From the NCBI GenBank assembly GCA_031292625.1, contig JARLGU010000031.1, positions 124,001 to 188,000 on the forward strand: a stretch of 64,000 nt of DNA. Direction: 5' to 3'. The DNA comes from Capsulimonadaceae bacterium (GTDB lineage Bacteria > Armatimonadota > Armatimonadia > Armatimonadales > Capsulimonadaceae). Below, piece after piece: positions 53,631-61,954 of the stretch. The notes below the pieces were generated by a model. It saw only the letters and a program-made list of their open reading frames with translations, searched no databases and was not told the origin of the DNA. Positions within the stretch are counted from its first letter, which is position 1. Each line of letters begins with the position of its first letter. The position numbers were made by a program, and so were the translations under genes.

Positions 53631-55307
53631 ATGGACCGCGCAATCCAACGAGACGGGACCGGGACGAGGGTCCTTGGAGGATCGGATAAGGATCTCGCAG
53701 ATCGGCGGGTTGAGGCGCCGGCGGCCGTCGACGATGCCGCGCGAGAGGACGCGTCATCAATCCAGCCGGCCGGGGATGACGAGGCGCGCAATCCCAATCG
53801 ATGGGTTATCTTGCTCGCGATGATGCTGGCAGTGATCATGGTGGTTCTCGATACGAGCAGCATCATGCCGGCTCTTCCGATGATGCAGGGCAATCTCGGC
53901 GCTTCTCCCGATGAGATCAACTGGGTTGGCACCGGCTACATCCTGGCGACGGTGATCGTGCTGCCAATGACCGCCTGGTTCTCGCAGCGGATCGGCCGGC
54001 GCGATTATCTTGTTTGGAGCATCTTACTCTTTACGTTTGCGTCGTTGATGTGCGGTCTGTCGAATACCTTGAGCACGGTCGTATTTTGGCGCATTGTCGA
54101 AGGGGTTGCCGGGGCCGGGATCATGTCGATCGGCCAATCGACAATCATCGAGGTCTTTCCGAAAAAGCAGATGGCGTTTACGCAAGCCCTCTACACCGTT
54201 GGAATTATGGCGGCGCCGACGCTTGGACCGGCGTTTGGCGGTTGGATGGTCGATAATTATTCGTGGCCGTATATCTTCCTTTCGAAGTTTCCGCTTGGCC
54301 TTTTAGCCGCCTACCTCGTCGGAAAATACCTGCACGACTCGCCGCATAAGAACGCAAGCGACGCGATAGACTGGGTTGGAATCGCATCGCTCGCTGTTGG
54401 GCTAGGGTGCCTGCAATATGTGCTCGAAGAGGGGCAGCGTTATGATTGGTTTGAAGACTCGGTTATCCTGAAGACAAGCATCGTTTCGCTCATTACGCTC
54501 GTCTTCTTTATCGGGTGGGAACTGCGCCCCAAAAATGATGCGCCAGTCGTCGAGTTGCGCGTATTGAGGGATCGCGGATTGGCGGTTGGAGTATTTCTCT
54601 GTCTGCTGCTTGGCTTTGCGAACTTCAGCGCTTCCTTCCTATTCCCGATTTTTGTACAGGGCGTCCTCCACTTTACTCCGACGGAATCGGGGCTCGCATT
54701 AATGCCCGGCGGCATATTGACCGGAGTTGGCGTGATGATTAGCGGGCAATTGATTCAGCGAGGAGTACAACCGCGCAATCTGGTCTTCTTCGGGATCCCG
54801 GTGACCTGTCTCTCAATGTGGATGATGGGCCACTTGACGCCGTTGAGCAGCTTCGACGATGCACAATTAGGACTGATGGTCCGCGGATTTGGGCTAGGAT
54901 TCATTTCGACGCCGATCACGATTGCGGCATTCACAACCTTGCATGGAAGGGATATTGCGGCGGGGTCTGGTCTGCTGAATCTTATCCGGCAACTGGGCGG
55001 TTCGTTCGGGATCGCGATTCTTGGTTCGTATGTCACGAGCCAAACCCAGGTCCATAGATGCGATCTCGTTACGAACCTGTTCAGCGGAAACCCGCTCTTT
55101 CAAAATCGAGTCGCGATGCAAGCGGCGGGACTGTGCGCGAGCGGATTTAGCCGAGGCAGCGCGCGCCTTGCTTCGCTCGCTCTGGTAAGCCATTCGGTTC
55201 AGCTTCAAGCCGCCACCATGGCGTACAACGATGCCTACATCCTCGTCGGGATAACGCTCGCCCTTGTATTTCCAGCGGCTTTTCTATTCAAGAAGCGGAC
55301 CAGGTGA
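53631..55307 (+). CDS. MFS transporter, DHA2 (EmrB/QacA-like) family
   Basis: This 558-residue inner-membrane proton antiporter of the 14-helix DHA2 family exports drugs or toxic metabolites. An unusual hydrophilic N-terminal extension of about 55 residues precedes the first helix (WVILLAMMLAVIMVVLDTSS). Family marks are LDTSSIMPALPMMQGNLGAS, SQRIGRRDYLVWSILLF and GIMAAPTLGPAFGGWMVDNY (motif C). The ATG at 53631 is chosen as it follows the TetR stop; an upstream GTG at 53598 would overlap TetR. No emrA partner is adjacent. A close homologue begins at 62579. Confidence 0.92.
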   Translation: MDRAIQRDGTGTRVLGGSDKDLADRRVEAPAAVDDAAREDASSIQPAGDDEARNPNRWVILLAMMLAVIMVVLDTSSIMPALPMMQGNLGASPDEINWVGTGYILATVIVLPMTAWFSQRIGRRDYLVWSILLFTFASLMCGLSNTLSTVVFWRIVEGVAGAGIMSIGQSTIIEVFPKKQMAFTQALYTVGIMAAPTLGPAFGGWMVDNYSWPYIFLSKFPLGLLAAYLVGKYLHDSPHKNASDAIDWVGIASLAVGLGCLQYVLEEGQRYDWFEDSVILKTSIVSLITLVFFIGWELRPKNDAPVVELRVLRDRGLAVGVFLCLLLGFANFSASFLFPIFVQGVLHFTPTESGLALMPGGILTGVGVMISGQLIQRGVQPRNLVFFGIPVTCLSMWMMGHLTPLSSFDDAQLGLMVRGFGLGFISTPITIAAFTTLHGRDIAAGSGLLNLIRQLGGSFGIAILGSYVTSQTQVHRCDLVTNLFSGNPLFQNRVAMQAAGLCASGFSRGSARLASLALVSHSVQLQAATMAYNDAYILVGITLALVFPAAFLFKKRTR

Positions 55308-55320
55308 CGGCGATGGAAAA

Positions 55321-55351
55321 GGCCCGCTCCACGTCTCGTGTGAAGCGGGCC
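55321..55351. terminator. Bidirectional terminator between convergent genes
   Basis: GGCCCGCTCCACG (55321-55333) pairs with TGTGAAGCGGGCC (55339-55351), apart from one wobble and one end mismatch, with AAAA and CCTTCC flanks. It lies between the exporter stop and the deacetylase stop. Confidence 0.75.
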
Positions 55352-55370
55352 CTTCCTCGAATGATCCGGC

Positions 55371-57320
55371 TTACTGCAGCTCGATGCCCGAGTGCTTTGC
55401 CAGCTCGGAAAGCGTGACGCACTTCAGTCCCCTGGCCTTCAGTCCGGCAACCATCGCCTGGACCGCGCCGGCGGTGGCGTCGCTGCCGTTGTGCATGAGG
55501 ATGATCGCGCCTGGCCGGGCTTTGGCGACGACGTAACTTGCGACTTCCTGAGAGCTGCCCGTGTCTTCCGCTCGCAATGCGTCGATCGTCCAGAACCCGC
55601 CGATCATTCCGCACTTATGGGCGATTTCCATAACTTGCGGGTTGCTGTTGCCTCCAGGAGGACGCAGGAATCGCGGCCAGCGGCCGGTCAATGCGCGAAT
55701 TACGACGCCGTTGCGCAGATATTCCTCAAGGATATGCTGCGGCAGCGCCTGATCGAGATTCGGATGCGTGTACGTGTGGTTCTCCACCTCGTGCCCCTCC
55801 GCCTGCATGCGGCGGAGCAGATCCGGGGCGGCAGTGGCTCGGATGCCGACCACGAAAAACGTGCCGTGGACGCCGGCCTTTTTCAGGTTATCGAGCAGGG
55901 TGGGCGTGACTTGCGGGCTTGGGCCGTCATCGAACGTCAGCGCAACTTCCCGCACTTTGTTGGAGCCGCTCCACATCTCGCCCGGGTGGACGGCGCTGGA
56001 TTTAATCGGCGGGTTGTACGAGGCCGTCGCAAGCTGGAACGAATCGCTGCCAACATTGTGGAACACCTGTCCAACCATGTCGCCGACGCCGCGGTATTCG
56101 GAGTCCAGGGCTGCGGTCACGAGCAGGTGCGACGCCGCGCGCGAGCGATCCTTGTGCTCGATGTAAGCCTGCGCGAGCGTATACTCGGCTGCCTTGTAGG
56201 CAGGATGTATTGTCAGGAGCGACCAGAGGCCGTCGATGACGTCCGCAGGAAACGGCGCGGATGGCTCGGCGAGGTCGTTTCCGGGATTGGTCACCTTCAC
56301 CTTGCGGTACTGCGTTTGAAGCACGGCGCCGTGGCTGTCCGAGATCTCGAATTTGAGCAAGTGGATACCATTGCCCACCTTGCGAGTATCCCAGGAGATC
56401 TGAAACGGCTGGCTATTGGCCATGCCGAGAAGGTGGTCGTCCACGGACGTGGTGATGACGAGGTCGGACTGGCCGATCTGTGCGCTCAGGTTGCCGGTGG
56501 GACCGACAGCGGTTACGCCCATGACAACGTTGTCGCTGCCTGCGGCGAGGGGCGCGTTCTGATACGCCAACCGTTGCGCAAACATTCCCTGCAGCACGCT
56601 CTCGGTCAGCGACGGTTCGATAACCGAGCCAGATCGGCTGCCAGGTCCCACGTAGCGCAAACCTGTATCTTCGGTGACGCGAGGCAGGTCGCCGACGACC
56701 GCATCGGAGACAAACTTTTCGACCAGCGGGAGGCCGACCGCGGGAGACTTGCTGTAGACTGCGAGCGCCGTGATTTCGCGGGCAACGGGCGAGTCGACCG
56801 TGTTGGCGAGTCGTACCGCTTCTGAACTGTCGCCTTTCGCGCTGGCCAGAATCGCGCGGGCGATTGTAATGTCGTCGCGCTGTTTGGGAGTCGCGATCGC
56901 CTCGGCGTTCGTGAGCATCTTGTCGGCGAGTTCGGTATTGCGCGCGGTAATGCCGCAAAGCGCCAGTCCGTAGGCCGGCAGCGGATCGGATGCGTCCGCC
57001 ATGGAGCGCGCGTATTCAAAATCGCGCTGCGCTTGTTGGAATGCTCCGACGTGCAGTTGCAGCACGCCGCGCACCTCGTAGGCGCCGGCGTCGGTCGGGT
57101 AATCGATAAAAAGCTGCTGAACGCCTTGAGCCGCTTCGGCGTAGCGTTGATGATCCATCAGATGGACCAGATAGGCGACGCGATCATTGCGTTGCGCGAT
57201 GGCGGGATCGGCAGCGGCGTGGCTACACGTTCCGGCTCCCGTCAATAGGAGCGTCATTATGGTTGCCGGCAGGACGGCGCCGGCAAAACGACGCGCGACT
57301 CGGCGATGGATGTCTAACAC
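55371..57320 (-). CDS. TPR-containing polysaccharide deacetylase
   Basis: This 649-residue exported protein has an N-terminal hydrophobic signal (ATIMTLLLTGAGTCSHAAA; a lipobox is imperfect) and TPR-like helical repeats at about 45-200 (YAEAAQGVQQLFIDYPTDAG, GAFQQAQRDFEYARSMAD). A beta-rich middle domain (about 230-330) follows, then a C-terminal NodB deacetylase domain at about 440-640. NodB motifs are TFDDGPS, NHTYTHP, RPPGG and ILMHNG, with metal Asp and both His present. It should deacetylate a surface or wall glycan. It starts at a GTG with GAGGAC 8 bases upstream, inside the rsmG end, so it is coupled to rsmG. Confidence 0.85.
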   Translation of the reverse strand: MLDIHRRVARRFAGAVLPATIMTLLLTGAGTCSHAAADPAIAQRNDRVAYLVHLMDHQRYAEAAQGVQQLFIDYPTDAGAYEVRGVLQLHVGAFQQAQRDFEYARSMADASDPLPAYGLALCGITARNTELADKMLTNAEAIATPKQRDDITIARAILASAKGDSSEAVRLANTVDSPVAREITALAVYSKSPAVGLPLVEKFVSDAVVGDLPRVTEDTGLRYVGPGSRSGSVIEPSLTESVLQGMFAQRLAYQNAPLAAGSDNVVMGVTAVGPTGNLSAQIGQSDLVITTSVDDHLLGMANSQPFQISWDTRKVGNGIHLLKFEISDSHGAVLQTQYRKVKVTNPGNDLAEPSAPFPADVIDGLWSLLTIHPAYKAAEYTLAQAYIEHKDRSRAASHLLVTAALDSEYRGVGDMVGQVFHNVGSDSFQLATASYNPPIKSSAVHPGEMWSGSNKVREVALTFDDGPSPQVTPTLLDNLKKAGVHGTFFVVGIRATAAPDLLRRMQAEGHEVENHTYTHPNLDQALPQHILEEYLRNGVVIRALTGRWPRFLRPPGGNSNPQVMEIAHKCGMIGGFWTIDALRAEDTGSSQEVASYVVAKARPGAIILMHNGSDATAGAVQAMVAGLKARGLKCVTLSELAKHSGIELQ

Positions 57321-57323
57321 AGG

Positions 57324-58001
57324 TCAGTCCTCACGTTGACAGAGTATGTACTGGTGGACCCTCGGAGGCTCACCACTCAACGGAAGCGCGACGGGAACGA
57401 TCCGCCATCTGAGCCGAAGACGCCCCGCGACATCGCGTGCCTGCTCCATCTCCTCTGCCGCCCCAGGCCCTTTCCATGCGACGAAGGTTCCCCCCCGGCT
57501 TAGAAAAGGCGCGGCCCACGGCATGAGCCGGCTCATCGGCGCCACTGCGCGCGCCGTCACGATATCGTAGGCGCTCCGAAAACCGGCCTTAGTGCCCGTT
57601 TCCTCCGCGCGCCCATGGATAAGTTCTATATCGGTCATTCTACACCGATTCACTACGGTTTGGCAAAAGAGCAGCTTCTTTGCCGTGCCTTCGAGCAGGG
57701 TCAAGCGTAAATCAGGTCGAAGAATCTTGATGGGAAGGCCCGGGAAGCCGGCGCCCGTGCCCACATCGATTAAGCGGACGTCCGGTCTAATCACGGCAGC
57801 GCGTATCACCGCGAGAGAATCGAGGAAGTGGCCGATCGCAATGTCTTGTGGAGCGGTAAGCCGCGTTAAGTTCATGCGGCTCGCGTTCCATTCGATCAGT
57901 AGGTCCGCGTAATCCGAGAACTGCTCCTTCTGGCGGTCGGTGAGAACGATGTCCCATTCGGCCAGAGCAGTCTCCAAAATCGAGATTGTGTCAGAGGGCA
58001 T
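57324..58001 (-). CDS. rsmG: 16S rRNA (guanine-527-N7) methyltransferase RsmG
   Basis: This 225-residue SAM-dependent methyltransferase acts on G527 of 16S rRNA. Family marks are LLIEWNASRMNLT, HFLDSLAV, LIDVGTGAGFPGLPIKILRP (SAM motif I), LLEGTAKKLLF, and TARAVAPMSRLMPWAAPFL with GGTFVAWKG. The ATG at 58001 gives normal family length; the longer frame to 58484 runs through the LacI gene and adds low-quality sequence. It lies 64 bases after the LacI stop and overlaps the signals of the deacetylase. Loss of this enzyme is known to give low-level streptomycin resistance. Confidence 0.95.
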   Translation of the reverse strand: MPSDTISILETALAEWDIVLTDRQKEQFSDYADLLIEWNASRMNLTRLTAPQDIAIGHFLDSLAVIRAAVIRPDVRLIDVGTGAGFPGLPIKILRPDLRLTLLEGTAKKLLFCQTVVNRCRMTDIELIHGRAEETGTKAGFRSAYDIVTARAVAPMSRLMPWAAPFLSRGGTFVAWKGPGAAEEMEQARDVAGRLRLRWRIVPVALPLSGEPPRVHQYILCQRED

Positions 58002-58065
58002 GGCGGCAAGCACGCCGGACGACGATTCCAGCCGGAGAGGCCAGCGGAAGCGTCCATAGGCGGAA

Positions 58066-59259
58066 CTAGAATACCACAACGGGACGAGTTCGTGATTGCG
58101 GCGAGATGCGCGCGGCTGCATCGTCAAGCGCGGCCGCCTGAGAGACGGTGACCCAGTTCGGGACTGATGACCGGCGGACGACCAAATGGGCGGGAAATAC
58201 GACGGTGCGCGACGGGCCTTCCGGATGCGTAATGCGCTGCATAATGACATCGGCAGCCGCCTTGCCGATCCCCTCGAAATCCTGCGCCATGCTCGTGAGC
58301 TCGACTCCCTCAAGGCCCGGCTGAACCACGTCGTCGAAGCCGACCAACGCGACGTCGTCTGGGATCCTGAGCCCCATATTACAGAGCTCGCCATGAACCG
58401 CGGGCGCCCAGTAATCGGAGAGAAGGAACATCGCGGTCGGAGCCGATGGCCCCGCGAACATATCCCGGAACGCCGCTCGATCAATGCGTCGCCCGCCGTC
58501 TACCGCAAGAAGGATATGGCGCGGGTTGGTCTCGATGCCCGCGTCGCGAAGCGCCTGCTGGTAGCCATTAAGGCGCTCCGAGGCGGCATCGGTCATGCCG
58601 AGGCTTGTTAGGTGCGCGATCCTTCGATGGCCGGCTTCGATCAGGTGGCTTACTGCCTGATACGCGCCGTGGAAATTATCGGTGCCGACATAGTCGAGAT
58701 CAAGATCCGGCACGCGCCGGTCGATTGCGACGACGGGACAGCGATTTTCGTGGATCTCGGCAATCATTTCGACATTCGCCGGACCGCCTTCATGCCAGAG
58801 TATGACGCCCGCCATCTGGTTCTTGCGCGCATACTCAAGGGCATCCGCTTCTTTTGCAGCCGCGTTCGTATAGGTCTCAGCGTACGTGTCGAGCACAATA
58901 GGATGGTAGCCCTGGGGGCTCAGCACCGAATTGACGCCGTAGAAAATGTCGGTGAACATGTTTCCCGCAAAACGACGGCCCAACAGCAGCGCGACGAGGC
59001 GATTATCGACGGGATGCCCCATCGTAACGGGAGCGTTCAGGCGGCGGACTGGCGGCAACGGACGGGTTCGGGTTACATACCCGAGCTGGTGCGCGGCTTC
59101 GACGACTCGTTGGCGGGTGGTTTCGGATGCGAAGATCCCGTTGTTGGCCCGATCGTTGAGCACCGTCGATACGACAGCCTGCGATACCCCGGCCTTCTCC
59201 GCCACATCTTTTAAAGTTACTGCTTTGGTCGATCTCATGAGTCGTGAAAACGCTTGCAT
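58066..59259 (-). CDS. LacI-family transcriptional regulator
   Basis: This 397-residue regulator has the LacI helix-turn-helix (TLKDVAEKAGVSQAVVSTVL), the hinge region (ETTRQRVVEAAHQLGYV) and a PBP-like sensor domain (VALLLGRRFAGNMFTDIFYG, CPVVAIDRRVPDLDLDYVGT, VALVGFDDV). It is longer than usual LacI proteins by a Pro/Arg-rich linker after the hinge and a C-terminal tail of about 25 residues. A second Met at residue 8 (59238) is an alternative start. No sugar operon is adjacent, so its target is unknown; a palindrome upstream may be its own operator. Confidence 0.9.
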   Translation of the reverse strand: MQAFSRLMRSTKAVTLKDVAEKAGVSQAVVSTVLNDRANNGIFASETTRQRVVEAAHQLGYVTRTRPLPPVRRLNAPVTMGHPVDNRLVALLLGRRFAGNMFTDIFYGVNSVLSPQGYHPIVLDTYAETYTNAAAKEADALEYARKNQMAGVILWHEGGPANVEMIAEIHENRCPVVAIDRRVPDLDLDYVGTDNFHGAYQAVSHLIEAGHRRIAHLTSLGMTDAASERLNGYQQALRDAGIETNPRHILLAVDGGRRIDRAAFRDMFAGPSAPTAMFLLSDYWAPAVHGELCNMGLRIPDDVALVGFDDVVQPGLEGVELTSMAQDFEGIGKAAADVIMQRITHPEGPSRTVVFPAHLVVRRSSVPNWVTVSQAAALDDAAARISPQSRTRPVVVF

Positions 59260-59286
59260 CCGCTTTTATATAAACAATCAGTTAGT

Positions 59287-59314
59287 GATACCGTATCGGC
59301 TCAACGCTTGTCAA
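59287..59314 (-). promoter_or_regulatory. Candidate promoter and operator of the second LacI gene
   Basis: Minus-strand TTGACA (59314-59309) is a perfect -35. A weak -10 (TATCAC) follows after 18 bases. GATACCGTATC (59287-59297), an 11-bp odd palindrome, overlaps that -10 and could be an autoregulatory site. Confidence 0.45.
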
Positions 59315-59505
59315 GCGTCGAGCCCGATTCCAACAAAACGCGGCGGATGTCCGGCATTCGTATAGATTATGGCGTCTAGGCGCAGGATCTGAATGCCGCG
59401 CTCGATTGCCGCTGTTTGCGCACCGCCTTCCCGAAATGTCTCGTCCGTGTGCTAAAATCAGTTGACGCCAACCTTCCGGCTCCCGTCCGATTGCGAGAAA
59501 TCTGC

Positions 59506-60552
59506 ATGCCGTTACGTATAGCTTATGTCATTGGCGGTTCGGTCTCGCTCAAGCTGGATTACCTGATCGATTCTGGCCAGCACCCGCGCCACGAGTACAA
59601 CGTCTTCCTCTCGCGAAACGACGCCGACTCAATTTCGACGGACAACATTTCGCAAGGCCGCTCGATCTGGGCGAAGATCTGGACGCAAGCCGATCAGCCG
59701 CTGTTCGCGCTCGCCGCTGTGACGCACGAGAGGGTTCTCAAATACGACGCTGTTATCACAAGCGGTGAAGATATCGGCATTCCGATCGCCCTTGGCGCGA
59801 TCTTCGACGCCTTGACCGTGCCGGTCTATATCATCACCCATGGCTCGTTTTTCGGCTCCCGCAAGTTCGCTCTCGTCTGCCAACTCCTGCGCCGGGTCTC
59901 CACGGTTCACTTTCTTTGCCTGTCCGATGCGCTCTGCCAGCGGCTCATCGGCCTTGGCATCCCAGCGGATCGCGTTCACAACACCGGCTATGGGATCGAT
60001 ACCGGGTTCTTCATTCCCAATCAGCTGGAGGAGAGCCCTCTGATCGTCAGCGCCGGCGCGGCAAGCCGCGATTACGCGACGCTGATTGCCGCGACGGATG
60101 GACTGGGGGTCGATGTCAAAATCGCGGCCGACAGCGCGTGGTTTCCGCACTCCGCGGGGCTCGACGGGAAGGAGCTTCCAGCCTACGTCGAGGCGCGTTC
60201 CTACGGCAACTATGCGGGTCTGCGTGATCTCTATGCGCGCGCGTCGATGGTTGTCGTGCCGCTACAACCCGCGGTTCACGCGAGCGGCTATGCCGTGATC
60301 GCTGAGGCGATGGCGATGGGCAAAGCGGTTATCGCGACGCGAACCGCTGCGCCGCCGGACTTTATCGTGGACGGCGAGACTGGATTTTTCGTCGAACCGG
60401 GAGATACCGCCGGGATGCGCGAAAAGATCGAACTCCTGCTTGCCGATCCAGCGCGCGCCGCCGCGATGGGCGCTGCCGGTCGCGCGCGCATCGATGAACA
60501 GTTCAGCCTCGACGCATACTGCCGGCGGATTGAGGCGGTTTTGGCGGGCTAA
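59506..60552 (+). CDS. Family 4 glycosyltransferase
   Basis: This 348-residue GT-B fold glycosyltransferase resembles family 4 (group 1). The donor-binding C-terminal domain is clear: EAMAMGKAVIATRTAAPPDF, then VDGETGFFVEPGDTAGMREK and the terminal helix LLADPARAAAMGAAGRARID. The N-terminal domain begins MPLRIAYVIGGSVSLKLDYL. The ATG at 59506 is chosen because the Rossmann strand starts there; the upstream 30 residues look non-coding. It stands alone on the plus strand, divergent to the LacI gene, so its glycan is not indicated by context. Confidence 0.88.
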   Translation: MPLRIAYVIGGSVSLKLDYLIDSGQHPRHEYNVFLSRNDADSISTDNISQGRSIWAKIWTQADQPLFALAAVTHERVLKYDAVITSGEDIGIPIALGAIFDALTVPVYIITHGSFFGSRKFALVCQLLRRVSTVHFLCLSDALCQRLIGLGIPADRVHNTGYGIDTGFFIPNQLEESPLIVSAGAASRDYATLIAATDGLGVDVKIAADSAWFPHSAGLDGKELPAYVEARSYGNYAGLRDLYARASMVVVPLQPAVHASGYAVIAEAMAMGKAVIATRTAAPPDFIVDGETGFFVEPGDTAGMREKIELLLADPARAAAMGAAGRARIDEQFSLDAYCRRIEAVLAG

Positions 60553-60762
60553 AAGTGTGTGCAGATAATCGAGATGCCTTCTAGTCCTTGGCTCCCCCGC
60601 CGCCGTGGCCGTTTTTGGCGATGGGCCGTCACTGCGCTTTCACCGTTTCACGATGTGCGCTGGGATCGGACACTGGCGGCAAAAGGCTGTGCGCGTGTTG
60701 ACGCGGCCATGCTGATTGCAGTCATGAACGAGGCGCGGGCAAAAAATCGCCCCAGCGGCGCG
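60552..60762 (-). repeat. Dispersed intergenic repeat, copy E
   Basis: This diverged single-unit copy of about 210 bp sits between the GT4 and the TPR lipoprotein genes. It begins AAAGTGTGTGCAGATAATCG, carries CCGCCGTGGCCGTTTTTGG and the internal unit (GCGTGTTGACGCGGCC, ATGAACGAGGCGCGGGC) and ends in a decayed right terminal repeat (CCCCAGCGGCGCG). Confidence 0.75.
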
Positions 60763-60767
60763 ATGTA

Positions 60768-61832
60768 TTACACGTTCGTTTCCGTTGCGCCGGTGGACGG
60801 CTGGCTCTCGGGCGGTGCGGCTTGCGGCATCGCGCCGATGCGGCGGGCGTCTTTCTGCGCGGCGGGGTCCGCGGTGTGCATGTTTGCGACGCGGGCGTAT
60901 TCTATGCTCGCGTCGGCCACGCGGCCCGCTGCTTCGTACGCCTTGGCGAGATGAAACTGGCAATCGGGTTCGCCGGGGAGCGCGCTTGCGCCCAGTTCGA
61001 GGTAGACGATCGCTTGCGCTAAATGGGGCTTCGAGTGGTCCGAAAGCCACATCTTGTAGTAAATCCAGCCGAGCGTATCCTGGAACTCGCCAAGCTCGTC
61101 GTCACGCCCTCTGGCCGATGCATCTTTAATCGATGCGATCGAGAGCTTTTCCGCCGCCGCAAGCTGGATGCCGTCCTCCGCGCTCAGGTAGGCCTGGGAG
61201 TTGGATGCATCCGCCGCGTGATCCGGATAAAGACGTCGCGCGCTCTCGTAGCTTTTCGTCGCGGCCGCAATATCTCCAGACAGCCACTGGGCGTCGGCAA
61301 TGCTCAGGAGAACGGGCCGGTCTCCAGGCGTCCGAGCGCCTGGGCTCGGATACGTTTTGGCGAGCTCGACAACCAGACGCGCGTAGGCCGCTTGCGCCTC
61401 GGCTTTATGGCCGAGCCGGTTGAGGCTGTCTCCGAGGAACTGGAGATAGTCCACCTTTGGTTTCAGCTTTGGATTGGCGAGCGCGACGTTCATGCAGGCG
61501 ACAAGCTCATCATAGTCGCCGTGGCCATACAGGATGGCGATGACGCCTCGCCGGTAGCCCAGAACGGAGTCTCCGCCAAGGTAGACATCGGGGGCCGTTG
61601 AGTAGACGAGCGCCTTCTTGACCCATTTCCTGGCCTCGCCGACGCGGCGCAGGTCGTACTGCCGGTCTGCTTCCCGAAGCGTCGCAATCGCCTTGTCGAC
61701 CTGTTCCGCCTGCGTATCGACACCGCAGCCGCCGAGCGGCAAGATCACCGCCGGGAATAACGCAAGGGCGAAAAGGAAGCTGCGCGCGACAGTCCAATAC
61801 AGAGTCAGCCGACCATTGGCGAGGAATCGCAT
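60768..61832 (-). CDS. TPR-repeat lipoprotein
   Basis: This 354-residue exported lipoprotein has its hydrophobic signal and lipobox PLGGC placing the lipidated Cys at about residue 36. Degenerate tetratricopeptide repeats fill the rest (AYARLVVELAKTYPSPGA, AATKSYESARRLYPDHA, FHLAKAYEAAGRVADASIEY). A Gly/Asp-containing loop (DVYLGGDSVLGYRRGVIAIL) interrupts the first repeats. Such proteins scaffold envelope complexes; the partner is unknown. An extended -10 (TGC-TATAAT) ends 5 bases before the ATG, so the message should be leaderless. The Pro/Thr tail ends near repeat copy E. Confidence 0.75.
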   Translation of the reverse strand: MRFLANGRLTLYWTVARSFLFALALFPAVILPLGGCGVDTQAEQVDKAIATLREADRQYDLRRVGEARKWVKKALVYSTAPDVYLGGDSVLGYRRGVIAILYGHGDYDELVACMNVALANPKLKPKVDYLQFLGDSLNRLGHKAEAQAAYARLVVELAKTYPSPGARTPGDRPVLLSIADAQWLSGDIAAATKSYESARRLYPDHAADASNSQAYLSAEDGIQLAAAEKLSIASIKDASARGRDDELGEFQDTLGWIYYKMWLSDHSKPHLAQAIVYLELGASALPGEPDCQFHLAKAYEAAGRVADASIEYARVANMHTADPAAQKDARRIGAMPQAAPPESQPSTGATETNV

Positions 61833-61837
61833 GGGGT

Positions 61838-61843
61838 ATTATA
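61838..61843 (-). promoter_or_regulatory. Extended -10 box abutting the TPR lipoprotein start
   Basis: Minus-strand TGC-TATAAT (61846-61838) is 5 bases from the ATG at 61832; transcription would begin at or within the first codon, which also raises the chance that a downstream start is used. Confidence 0.5.
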
Positions 61844-61919
61844 GCATTCCGGCGGTGCAAGACAGCGTGCCGCATGACTCCGGCGGCGTCCGCATCGCGT
61901 GGCCGCTCAAAAAAAACAC

Positions 61920-61950
61920 TTGACAAAAATATCGTTAGCCGCCATACTAT
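61920..61950 (+). promoter_or_regulatory. Promoter of the MarR gene
   Basis: A perfect -35 TTGACA (61920-61925) is followed after 17 bases by CATACT (61943-61948) or after 19 by TACTAT (61945-61950). The start site would coincide with the GTG at 61955. Confidence 0.65.
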
Positions 61951-61954
61951 CTCT

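Noticed and set aside
55392-56825. 477-residue plus-strand frame
   Set aside because: It is antisense to the polysaccharide deacetylase whose NodB motifs are intact; it is a GC-skew shadow.
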